Shown: positions 24,163-30,928 of the stretch, piece after piece
Position numbering within the stretch: position 1 is the stretch's first letter
Layout: each line of letters begins with the position of its first letter
DNA from: Fictibacillus sp. FJAT-27399
Lineage (GTDB): Bacteria > Bacillota > Bacilli > Bacillales > Fictibacillaceae
NCBI RefSeq assembly: GCF_001510655.1
Contig: NZ_LMVC01000002.1
Span: 1,333,172-1,366,967 of the forward strand
Length of the DNA: 33,796 nucleotides
Direction: 5' to 3'
Position numbers and translations under genes: made by a program
The notes under the pieces: generated by a model
Told to the model about the DNA's origin: nothing
What the model saw: only the letters and a program-made list of their open reading frames with translations
Database searches by the model: none

Positions 24163-24570
24163 TTAAAATAAAATCTGGTCAAACGCTTCTTTTAGGTAAC
24201 TGTTCAGCAAAGGAATCGTAAACTCCTTGTCATACCGTTCGGAAGCCACCCGGCCGCCGTCCCATCCGAGTGTATCAAGTTCCCCCACTTCTCCCTCATT
24301 CTTTAGCTGTACCAGGATTGTGCCGTTCGGAGTCCGTTCAAAACTGAGCACTGTCTGTTTAATCATAATTTGTGCAAAAACACCTGGCACTGCTTCATTT
24401 ATTCGAATATTGATCTCATCTGTTTTTTCTTCCACAATTCTTAATTTGAACTTCATATCACTAAAGAAAACATTGATGGAATGCTGAGTTTTATCAATAT
24501 GAACTCTTGCTTTATGGTCCAAAATGTACATTTCCTTAACCTTTTGGATAAGTTTTTCAGAGTATGACAT
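24163..24570 (-). CDS. hypothetical protein, possibly DUF3942-like
   Basis: 135-residue soluble protein, mixed alpha/beta by eye. It opens with an amphipathic helix (EKLIQKVKEMYILDHKARVH), followed by alternating strands (INVFFSDMKFKLRIVEE, EINIRINE, IMIKQTVLSFERT, GTILVQL), and ends with LLNSYLKEAFDQILF. GCAGGTGG precedes ATG 24570. I do not recognise the family with confidence; a resemblance to small Bacillus DUF3942 proteins is only an impression. Single gene, no informative neighbours. Confidence 0.7.
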   Translation of the reverse strand: MSYSEKLIQKVKEMYILDHKARVHIDKTQHSINVFFSDMKFKLRIVEEKTDEINIRINEAVPGVFAQIMIKQTVLSFERTPNGTILVQLKNEGEVGELDTLGWDGGRVASERYDKEFTIPLLNSYLKEAFDQILF

Positions 24571-24815
24571 AATCCACCTGCCTTTATCTTTCTAAGGCAT
24601 TACATTCGATAAAAAAGGAAGTTTTTCCTTCTCCATTTTTGTCTCTTTTTCAGTTGGCGCGTCATTTTTTGTCCATGTTATACATTCCTCTTCTATGGGG
24701 TAAAATACAAGCTGTGAATTTCCGTTATTACAAGCACATTGTTTTATCATATTATTTTGATTGTGTTACTATGGTTTTGTTTTTAACTTTTAAAATTACA
24801 GGAGGGAACTTGTCC

Positions 24816-25895
24816 ATGCCACATCTTTTTTCTCCACTTACCATCAAGGATATAACACTTCGAAACAGAATTGGGGTTTCTCCCATGTGCCAATACAGTG
24901 CTGAGGATGGAATGCCGAATGACTGGCATTTTGTTCACTTAGGCTCACGCGCTGTTGGCGGAGCGGGTCTGGTTATCGTAGAAGCTACCGCGGTAGAAGC
25001 CCGAGGCAGAATTTCGCCAGAAGATCTTGGCATCTATACAGATCAGCACATTGAACCTTTTAAACGTATCACCCGTTTCATAAAAGAACATGGAGCTGTA
25101 CCTGGCATCCAGCTGGCACATGCCGGAAGAAAAGCCTCTACGTACAGCCCTTGGAAACAAAAAGAAGCATCTGCTGCTGGAGTTCCGAACGAACAAGGCG
25201 GCTGGGATGTGGTCGGCCCAAGCGCGATCCCTTTTAGTGATGGATACAAAAAACCTAAAGAATTAAGTGTAGAAGAAATTAAAGAGATTCAGGAAAACTT
25301 CAGGCTTGCAACCATCAGAGCACGGGAAGCGGGCTTTGAATGGATGGAATTCCACGGAGCTCATGGCTATTTGGCTCACAGCTTCTATTCTCCCGTCTCA
25401 AACAAACGGACTGATGAATACGGCGGCAGTTTCGAAAACCGTATTCGCTTTTTCATCGAGACCGTTCGTGTGATGAGAAAAGAATGGCCGGAAATCCTTC
25501 CTTTCACTGTCCGCATTTCCTCTTCAGACTGGGTAGATGACGGCTGGACGCTTGAGGATTCCATCGAGCTGGCCAAGCTGCTGAAAGATGAAGGAGTAGA
25601 CCTGATTGATTGCAGTTCCGGCGGTAATCTGCCGAAAGCGCCGATTCCTGTCGGCGCCGGCTACCAGAATCTTTTTGCTGAAAAAATCCGCGAACAAGCC
25701 GGTATTCCGACTGCAGCTGTAGGTTTGATCACACAAGGCATGCAGGCTGATGAAATCATCCGCAACGAAAAAGCAGATCTTGTACTGCTTGCACGCGAGC
25801 TCCTTCGTGATCCATATTGGCCATTGCGTGCCGCCGAAACGGTTCATCAAAAAGAAGCACTTGATATCCCTGTACAATACGAGCGGGGCTGGTAA
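24816..25895 (+). CDS. Old Yellow Enzyme, YqjM-like NADH:flavin oxidoreductase
   Basis: 359-residue FMN TIM-barrel ene-reductase acting on alpha,beta-unsaturated carbonyls. Hallmarks of the thermophilic-like YqjM class: C25 and Y27 in SPMCQYS, the substrate-binding pair H180 and H183 in FHGAHGYLAHSFYSP, and the C-terminal QYERGW, whose R357 corresponds to the arginine finger reaching the neighbouring subunit in YqjM. It is about 20 residues longer than YqjM (338 as I recall). ATG 24816 has GGAGGG 9 nt upstream; the open frame back to 24639 is not coding-like. The repeat at 25933 follows it. Confidence 0.92.
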   Translation: MPHLFSPLTIKDITLRNRIGVSPMCQYSAEDGMPNDWHFVHLGSRAVGGAGLVIVEATAVEARGRISPEDLGIYTDQHIEPFKRITRFIKEHGAVPGIQLAHAGRKASTYSPWKQKEASAAGVPNEQGGWDVVGPSAIPFSDGYKKPKELSVEEIKEIQENFRLATIRAREAGFEWMEFHGAHGYLAHSFYSPVSNKRTDEYGGSFENRIRFFIETVRVMRKEWPEILPFTVRISSSDWVDDGWTLEDSIELAKLLKDEGVDLIDCSSGGNLPKAPIPVGAGYQNLFAEKIREQAGIPTAAVGLITQGMQADEIIRNEKADLVLLARELLRDPYWPLRAAETVHQKEALDIPVQYERGW

Positions 25896-25932
25896 AAAAG
25901 AGCGCAAGCGCTTCTATGGCCCATCCAAAAAA

Positions 25933-26176
25933 GGGGCTGTCCAAGAAGTCTGGTAGCTGTTGATCTCCGCTCCAGGCTGCTCGCTTTCCGCGGGGCGTGC
26001 GGTGAGCCTTACCGGCGTGAACGCCTACTTTTTGGCGCAAGCGCCTGCGGGAGTCTCACCTGTCACGCTAGTCCCGCAGGAGTCTCGCACCTTGCACTCC
26101 AATCAACTTTTCATTGAAGATTTTTCACGTCAAAGGAGCTGCCTGAAGGTCAATTTTCGACTTTCAGGACAGCCCC
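25933..26176 (-). repeat. 244-bp dispersed palindromic repeat, full copy with one inner module
   Basis: Reverse-orientation copy of the element at 8123-8387, with the same 10-bp terminal inverted repeats. The shared 188-nt left part is identical base for base; the only differences are absence of the extra 21-nt module and one substitution next to it. The end bearing the terminator-like hairpin faces the decayed operon at 26191-26795. Confidence 0.93.
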
Positions 26177-26190
26177 TTTTTTATTTGATT

Positions 26191-26367
26191 CTATAAATAG
26201 CCCAGAATACCGATCAGCAAGCTTCCTCCGAAAACAACCAATAACAGGATGACGAACCCTTTGACCCACGGCTGTGACTTTTAGGAAAGTCATCAATCGA
26301 GTGTTTCTGCTGGTAACCCATGAACCGTTATTTCTTCTGGTTCAATCTCATTAGATTCATCCTTCAT
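26191..26367 (-). pseudogene. small membrane protein with internal frame disruptions
   Basis: From ATG 26367 the frame encodes an acidic start (MKDESNEIEPEEITVHGLPA), meets stops near residue 25 and resumes in the same frame with KSQPWVKGFVILLLVVFGGS and LLIGILGYL, a single C-terminal membrane helix. A pair of compensating indels between about 26270 and 26295 (DDFPKS in the shifted frame) would give one protein of about 57 residues. Its ATG overlaps the stop of the broken GNAT upstream (TGATG), as in a coupled operon. Family unknown. Confidence 0.5.
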
Positions 26368-26795
26368 CACTTATACACCATGATCGTTTGCAGCGGCCCA
26401 AAACCCATTTTTCGTAAATGCCTTTCGCAAAATTGGCGTAAAATACATTGAGCCTTACTCTTCATACCCTTTTTCCTTTAACTCACTGATTCCTGCCTCG
26501 ACTAGTTTTTTAGAGAGTCCTCTTCCCCTATAATCCTGCAGTATGTAGACGTCGTAAATAAAACCGATCTCTATTTCAGTAAAATAATCCGTATTATGGC
26601 CAATCATGATCCAGCCGCCTACTTTATCCCGATCTTTGTATACGAGGTGATACGCCCCCTTTTCCACGATAGCGGTAAGCATATGCTCTGCCTTTTCTGC
26701 GTTAGAACCCCAGTCCCTTTCAATCCTTCATTTGCAGAAAGAGCAGCATTGGATAGTATGTACGCTGTTTCCTCACGGTTCGCTTGTTCAATCAT
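26367..26795 (-). pseudogene. GNAT acetyltransferase broken by three single-base deletions
   Basis: ATG 26795 with AGGAGG upstream starts MIEQANREETAYILSNAALS. The frame shifts near 26715 into DWGSNAEKAEHMLTAIVEKG, continues through the acetyl-CoA loop LQDYRGRGLSKKL, hits a stop after KGYEE (26455), then resumes in new frames as VRLNVFYANFAKGIYEK and MGFGPLQTIMVYK with the final stop at 26367. Each break is repaired by adding one base; two lie in A-rich runs. Either a young pseudogene or homopolymer sequencing errors. Confidence 0.75.
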
Positions 26796-26966
26796 GTTTC
26801 AAACCTCCTGCATCTTTTTTAATTGATTCTTGAAACAGAACGTATTTCCTTCTCATAAATGGCTTTTATTTACATTTACCAAAACATAGGATTAAATTAT
26901 GGTTTTCGGTTATGGCCCAAACTTATTTTTTATATAGTTTAAGGAAGGATTCTTGGAGGTGATACC

Positions 26967-27395
26967 GTGGCTGTCGTTCAAGCCAGCAGTTCAGATATTA
27001 CGTTGTTAGCCCGATTGCTTCGAGCGGAAGGAGAAGGAGAAGGCGTCCGGGGAATGCAGCTGGTTGGAAATGTTGGTATTAACAGGATCCGTGGCAATTG
27101 TTCCGATTTTAAAGGGCTGAGGACGATTCCCCAGATGATTTACCAGCCCCATGCCTTTGAGGCCGTAACACACGGATATTTTTATCAAGCAGCAAGATCG
27201 AGTGAAAAACGACTGGCAAAGCGCGCCATTAATGGAGAAAGATACTGGCCGGCAAAATATAGCTTATGGTATTTCAGGCCGCAAGGAAATTGTCCGTCTA
27301 CCTGGTATGGCCAGCCGCTTGTTGCCAGATATAAACTTCATTGCTTCTATCAGCCCACTCCTGAAGAGTGCGACAATGTTTACAATACGTTTTAA
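26967..27395 (+). CDS. cwlJ: spore cortex-lytic cell wall hydrolase CwlJ
   Basis: 142 residues, the exact size of B. subtilis CwlJ, a coat-associated enzyme that degrades cortex muramic-delta-lactam peptidoglycan during Ca-DPA-triggered germination. It is a hydrolase_2 (SleB-type) domain throughout: LLRAEGEGEGVRGMQLVGNV with the catalytic Glu, NCSDFKGLRTIPQMIYQPHA, INGERYWPAKYSLWYFRPQG and the C-terminal FYQPTPEECDNVYNTF. No signal peptide, as expected. The start is GTG 26967 with GGAGGTGAT just upstream. No gerQ next to it. It would be made in the mother cell. Confidence 0.95.
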   Translation: MAVVQASSSDITLLARLLRAEGEGEGVRGMQLVGNVGINRIRGNCSDFKGLRTIPQMIYQPHAFEAVTHGYFYQAARSSEKRLAKRAINGERYWPAKYSLWYFRPQGNCPSTWYGQPLVARYKLHCFYQPTPEECDNVYNTF

Positions 27396-27403
27396 ATCTT
27401 TTT

Positions 27404-27436
27404 GCAGGCTGTGGATCACACACAGCCTGCTTCTTC
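27404..27436 (+). terminator. terminator after cwlJ
   Basis: GCAGGCTGTG (27404-27413) pairs perfectly with CACAGCCTGC (27421-27430), loop GATCACA, followed by TTCTTC. Confidence 0.85.
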
Positions 27437-27464
27437 TAGTTTAACAAATATTTCTTGTTTAATA

Positions 27465-27478
27465 AGAACGTTTGTTCG
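27465..27478. promoter_or_regulatory. LexA (SOS) box before the yolD-like gene
   Basis: AGAACGTTTGTTCG contains GAAC-N4-GTTC exactly, matching the Bacillus SOS consensus CGAACRNRYGTTCG at nearly all positions. It lies 30 bp before the GTG start, where a promoter would be covered by LexA. Confidence 0.8.
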
Positions 27479-27507
27479 TATATTAGGTATAAAGGAGTGT
27501 GCCCGAT

Positions 27508-27834
27508 GTGATACGTGACCGTGGTAACATAAAATGGAAGACAAGCTTGATGCTGCCGGAAACTGTAAGCCAACTAAAGGACTATTTTCTGAAGGAATAT
27601 TATGAAGTGGAAGAGCCGTTTCCTGATGAACAGCAGCTTGAAGAGATGAACGAATTGATTTTAGAGGCTATGGAGATTGCGGTTCCCTTAAATTTCTCTG
27701 TGTTTCAAAACGGGAACCTCTCAGAAATAAAAGGAATGGTTCATTACATGGACGAAACAGCCCGTAAGCTGAGAATCATAGATGATGATGGTGAACTCCA
27801 TAATCTTTCGTTGGTGCCAGGCACTGTTGCCTGA
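27508..27834 (+). CDS. YolD-like family protein
   Basis: 108-residue YolD-like protein: RDRGNIKWKTSLMLPETVSQ at the N-terminus, then an acidic helix (EEPFPDEQQLEEMNELILEA) and a small beta-rich end (GMVHYMDETARKLRIIDDDG). In Bacillus these genes usually precede a Y-family polymerase/UV-damage protein (UvrX/YqjW type); none follows here. The start is GTG 27508, with AAGGAG 10 nt upstream; the earlier GTG at 27499 is too close to it. A LexA box stands upstream. The last codons (VPGTVA) are formed by a TGGTGCCAGGCAC repeat. Confidence 0.85.
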   Translation: MIRDRGNIKWKTSLMLPETVSQLKDYFLKEYYEVEEPFPDEQQLEEMNELILEAMEIAVPLNFSVFQNGNLSEIKGMVHYMDETARKLRIIDDDGELHNLSLVPGTVA

Positions 27835-27840
27835 CACTTT
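27811..27840 (+). terminator. GGTGCCAGGCAC-type hairpin overlapping the yolD-like stop
   Basis: GTGCCAGGCA pairs with TGCCTGACAC with one mismatch, followed by TTTT. It shares its left arm with the palindrome at 2561-2612 and provides the last codons of the yolD-like gene. Confidence 0.6.
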
Positions 27841-28661
27841 TAATGAAACGTCATGTTTTCAATGGCCTGTTTCACATTTCCATAGACTTTGATGGAAGTA
27901 AAATCAATGCCGGCATTTACAATTCTGCTGGCTAATTCAGGACGTATCCCTGTTACTGCAATATCAATTCCGAGGAGAGCCAAAACACTGTGTACAGTAA
28001 AGATGTGCCTTGCCACTTCAGTATCAATGGTAACAATTCCTGAAAAATCAAGTATCAGATATTTGACACCCAATGGAGAAATCTTTGGAACCACACGATT
28101 TAGCAAGTGGTCGGATCGATTCGAGTCAATCGTCCCGATTAAAGGAAGAATCGCAATTCCGTCTTGGATGGGTACAATAGGTGTGGATAATTCCTTGATT
28201 TCTTTTTGTGCTTCTTGTATAACACTGTCTTTATAGCGTTCAAAAGCAAACACCGTTTCATTCATGCTTAGATCCAGCATCTGATTCACCCGTTTAATGA
28301 CCATGACTACTTCTCGAGTGTTTAATCCGAATTCTATGCCAACTCGCGTTACAAAATCCGAAAAAACCATACGAGTATCAGGATAACGTATAATAATTTT
28401 AGAGATATTGAGCTGGCTTCTTGCAGCTGCTTCTCCGTTGGCCTTACTCCATGACAATAGAGCATCAGGAACAGAGCCTTCCTGACAATCTAGGGATTGT
28501 GCTAAAAAAACAAAAAACTCATCATACATTAATTTAGCTTGCTTGATCTCCTCTTCTGGAACATCAAAATTAAAACTGCCGATGATCTCATCAACAATGT
28601 CTGAAGAGAGTGTGCCTGAGTTCTCCAATAGATAGTTAGCCATAGGGATGATTGAGTTCAT
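27840..28661 (-). CDS. RsbR-type stressosome protein (STAS domain)
   Basis: 273 residues. The variable N-terminal sensor domain (about 1-140) is helical and globin-like by pattern (DEFFVFLAQSLDC, VFSDFVTRVGIEFGL). The C-terminal STAS domain runs from about 155 to the end. STAS blocks: TPIVPIQDGIAILPLIGTID, YLILDFSGIVTIDTEVARHI and GIDIAVTGIRPELASRIVNA. Threonines in GTIDS and in VTIDT correspond to the RsbT-phosphorylated sites of RsbRA. Such paralogues form the 1.8-MDa stressosome that controls sigma B. ATG 28661 has GGAG 9 nt upstream. No rsbS or rsbT nearby, as is usual for RsbRB-RD type paralogues. Confidence 0.88.
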   Translation of the reverse strand: MNSIIPMANYLLENSGTLSSDIVDEIIGSFNFDVPEEEIKQAKLMYDEFFVFLAQSLDCQEGSVPDALLSWSKANGEAAARSQLNISKIIIRYPDTRMVFSDFVTRVGIEFGLNTREVVMVIKRVNQMLDLSMNETVFAFERYKDSVIQEAQKEIKELSTPIVPIQDGIAILPLIGTIDSNRSDHLLNRVVPKISPLGVKYLILDFSGIVTIDTEVARHIFTVHSVLALLGIDIAVTGIRPELASRIVNAGIDFTSIKVYGNVKQAIENMTFH

Positions 28662-28882
28662 GAACATACACTCCTATATTTTTTATATCATTCAGCATGC
28701 TAAAATTGAAATCAGAGTTTGATAGATAAGCAAAGTAAATTTTTAACCCTGTAAACTACTAAAACCTATTATAGCGTATTTTGTCGTAATTGTAAGATTT
28801 TCTTAGAATTGGAATGAAAACGTTCGCTCTCTGCCCGTTTTTGTCTTCAATGTGATACCATATGAATTAAAAAGGTGAGATT

Positions 28883-29425
28883 ATGAGGATGGAAGGTGAA
28901 CACTTCTTTTTGAAGCCTCTTGACACTTCACATTCAGAAGCAATGCTTCAGTTGGAGCTTGATAACCGTGAATTTTTTCAAAAATATACCCCGTTTAGAG
29001 ATCCTGAGTTCTATACTTTGGAAGGACAGCGAGAACGGCTGAATGTGATCAAGAGCATGCAAGAACTGGATCATCAGTACAGTTTCGGCATCCATTTAAA
29101 AGAATCCGGAAAACTCATTGGTGATATTTCATTGTTCAAGATTGAACGCGAACCTGCTCAAACCGGAATGCTTGGGTACTGTCTTGATCAGCATTACAAT
29201 GGAAAAGGGTATATGACGCAGATCGTCAAACTGATGATTTCGTATGCATTCGAAGTCCAGAACCTTCACCGCATCGAAGCGGGTGTCATGCCGCACAACA
29301 AAGGTTCCATCCGGGTATTAGAAAAAGCAGGATTTCATAAAGAAGGTATTGCTGTAAAATCTGTAAAAATAAACGGCAGCTGGGAAGATCATCAGATGCT
29401 TGCCATCATTAACAATGCTGAATAA
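28883..29425 (+). CDS. GNAT acetyltransferase, RimJ/RimL type
   Basis: 180-residue acetyltransferase of the ribosomal-protein/RimJ-RimL group. Visible: FFLKPLDTSHSEAMLQLELD, KLIGDISLFKI, GYCLDQHYNGKGYMTQIVKL (acetyl-CoA loop), HRIEAGVMPHNKGSIRVLEK and AGFHKEG, then a C-terminal strand pair. AAGGTGA precedes ATG 28883. Single gene with a strong terminator. The substrate is a protein N-terminus or a small amine; not predictable. Confidence 0.87.
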   Translation: MRMEGEHFFLKPLDTSHSEAMLQLELDNREFFQKYTPFRDPEFYTLEGQRERLNVIKSMQELDHQYSFGIHLKESGKLIGDISLFKIEREPAQTGMLGYCLDQHYNGKGYMTQIVKLMISYAFEVQNLHRIEAGVMPHNKGSIRVLEKAGFHKEGIAVKSVKINGSWEDHQMLAIINNAE

Positions 29426-29433
29426 AGCACATA

Positions 29434-29472
29434 AAAAGACCGCTCTATGAATGAGCGGTCTTCCGCTTTTTA
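29434..29472 (+). terminator. terminator after the RimJ/RimL-type gene
   Basis: AAGACCGCTC (29436-29445) pairs perfectly with GAGCGGTCTT (29453-29462), followed by CCGCTTTTT. Confidence 0.88.
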
Positions 29473-29516
29473 TTAGATAAGAAAGCATATAATTCTGCTT
29501 GCATAGAAGTAATTTC

Positions 29517-29607
29517 TAGCTCTAGCGCCCAGGGCTGAACACGAATTTCAGTTTTCAGCTTAAGTCCTCGGAGGACGAATTGAAAATCACTTTCGCTTTT
29601 CTTATAA
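29517..29607. repeat. possible copy of a second Bacillaceae intergenic repeat
   Basis: The stretch opens with TAGCTCTAGCGCCCAGGGCT and closes with CACTTTCGCTTTTCTTATA, framing that I recall from a common intergenic repeat of Bacillus genomes (TAGCTCCAGCGCC ... CGCTTTCGCTTTTCT). CAGTTTTCAG and CTGAAAA-like segments and GTCCTCGGAGGAC (a 13-nt palindrome) lie inside. Only one copy is in the window, so I cannot prove it is repeated. Confidence 0.35.
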
Positions 29608-29673
29608 AAGGTCTTCCTTCTAAAGACACCACACCTGTTCGGTTATGTGAGCCAGCTTTGAATCTTATATTTA

Positions 29674-30195
29674 TTATTCTACAGGAGCAGGAAGATAGAC
29701 AGTGAAAATCGTCCCTTTTTGCGGTTCGCTCTCGATCTCTATCCGGCCTTCATGCATCTCTACAATCTTTTTTACGATGGACAATCCTAATCCGCTTCCT
29801 TCAGATGCTCTGTTTCTGGATTTATCCGATTTGAAGAATCGTTCAAAGATATGAATTTGATCTTTTTCTGAAATTCCGATCCCGTTATCCTGAACGGAAA
29901 CCGAAATTTCACCCTCTCTTCTTTTCAGTATGAGCCGAATCTACCCGCCTCTTGGTGTAAATTTAATACTGTTGTATAGGAGGTTAAGTTATACTTGATT
30001 CAGGAGATCCTGATCCCCTGTCACGTTTACCTTCTCTAAAGAATGCTGTAATTCTATACCTTTATGAACCAAAGAAGGTTCACACGATAGAATGGCATGC
30101 TTTAGCTGAACATCCAGTTCATAGTCCACCTTCTCTACAGGGTGGCGGTCAGATTCGAGCGAAGTTAATTTTAATAGATTATCACTTAGCTTCCA
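29674..30195 (-). pseudogene. sensor histidine kinase, 3' half, with in-frame stops
   Basis: The minus strand encodes the C-terminal half of a two-component kinase: KLSDNLLKLTSLESDRHPVE after the dimerisation region, LLNQV, stop, LNLLYNSIKFTPRGG (N box), stop, SVSVQDNGIGISEKDQIHIF (G1 and F box), SEGSGLGLSIVKKIVEMHEG (G2) and the end ESEPQKGTIFTVYLPAPVE. Two stop codons (TAA near 29992, TAG near 29943) interrupt it and the sensor part is missing. Its 5' edge merges with a truncated ABC-transporter gene. Confidence 0.85.
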
Positions 30196-30464
30196 TTTTC
30201 AACCATATTCAAGAGGTAGACGGATATCCCCCCTGCCGCCGCCCGTGCGATCAGTACAGCAGCCAGCAGTGCGATCTGCGCAGCGTTTAATGTGGATAAT
30301 GAAAATTTATCTACAAAGTTTTTCGTGAAAAGCGGAACACATAGACCGACAAGTGTCGTAATGACACTCATGAGGATGGCCATACTCAGTTTCAGTTTTG
30401 GCGGGTTGGTCTTTTTTATTAAATCAACAAACTGCTTCGAGCTTACGTTATTCTCTTTTTTCAA
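30186..30464 (-). pseudogene. ABC exporter (BmrA/LmrA-like), N-terminal fragment
   Basis: 92 codons from ATG 30464 give the start of a half-size multidrug ABC exporter: QFVDLIKKTNPPKLKLSMAI, then ILMSVITTLVGLCVPLFTKN (helix 1), FVDKFSLSTLNAAQIALLAA and GGISVYLLN within helix 2. Then the sequence passes directly into the histidine-kinase relic (junction about 30195-30215). The remaining four or so membrane helices and the whole ATPase domain are absent. A single deletion explains both truncated genes. Confidence 0.8.
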
Positions 30465-30928
30465 AGTTCATCACCTTCATTGGTAAAATTTGTTTCCCTT
30501 CCATGCCTTTACTATACCTGAAAGAAATGAACAAAGTATGAACGGCAGACGTAGCTGTTTAATATTTTTGTTGAATGTCTAAAATGTCCCATATTTACTC
30601 CCATCACAGGACAAGCTGATATAGTTAAGACATCCCAACAACCCCTTTTCATATTTAGACGTAATAACCCGGCTAACGGAGTTTTTTGACAAATTTTTTT
30701 GTCAAAAGCCCTGGCCGGGTCTTTTTTTGTTTTCGTTTCCTGTATCCGCTTACACGCAGAACTGTTATAGTTTTTCACGATCTGATAGTTGTACAGATTT
30801 CCCGCCGGCTTGTTTTCATATGTGAAAATCAAGATGTTTTATGATACAATGCCTATAAATCGAAATATTCTAATAATAAAACAGTACAAAAATAAAAGAA
30901 TGACAGCTAAGAAACGGAAGGTGAGATG
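30465..30928. other. ppc upstream region
   Basis: 464 bp between the ABC fragment and ppc. It contains a terminator-type structure at 30667-30728 pointing toward ppc, with no gene before it on that strand, and AT-rich sequence up to the ppc ribosome binding site. The minus strand is open at 30512-30832 but has no start site or family support, and I do not call it. Confidence 0.5.
30667..30728 (+). terminator. orphan two-tier terminator hairpin upstream of ppc
   Basis: ACCCGGC (30667-30673) pairs with GCCGGGT (30714-30720), and inside it TTGACAAA (30686-30693) pairs with TTTGTCAA (30698-30705). A CTTTTTTT run follows on the plus strand. No plus-strand gene precedes it for more than 1.2 kb, so it would end a small RNA or an untranslated leader. 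Confidence 0.7.

Noticed and set aside
24639-24815. N-terminal extension of the Old Yellow Enzyme
   Set aside because: The family starts at the ATG at 24816 behind GGAGGG; the upstream frame looks like an AT-rich promoter region.
25960-26196. 78-codon plus-strand ORF across the second repeat copy
   Set aside because: Same repeat translation as at 8106-8360, not a gene.
28808-28825. Possible CcpA cre site (TGAAAACGTTCGCT) before the RimJ/RimL-type gene
   Set aside because: Two mismatches at conserved positions of the cre consensus; too weak to call.
30512-30832. 106-codon minus-strand ORF upstream of ppc
   Set aside because: It runs through the orphan terminator hairpin, has no ribosome binding site and I recognise no domain. 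It may be the translation of a repeated intergenic sequence.
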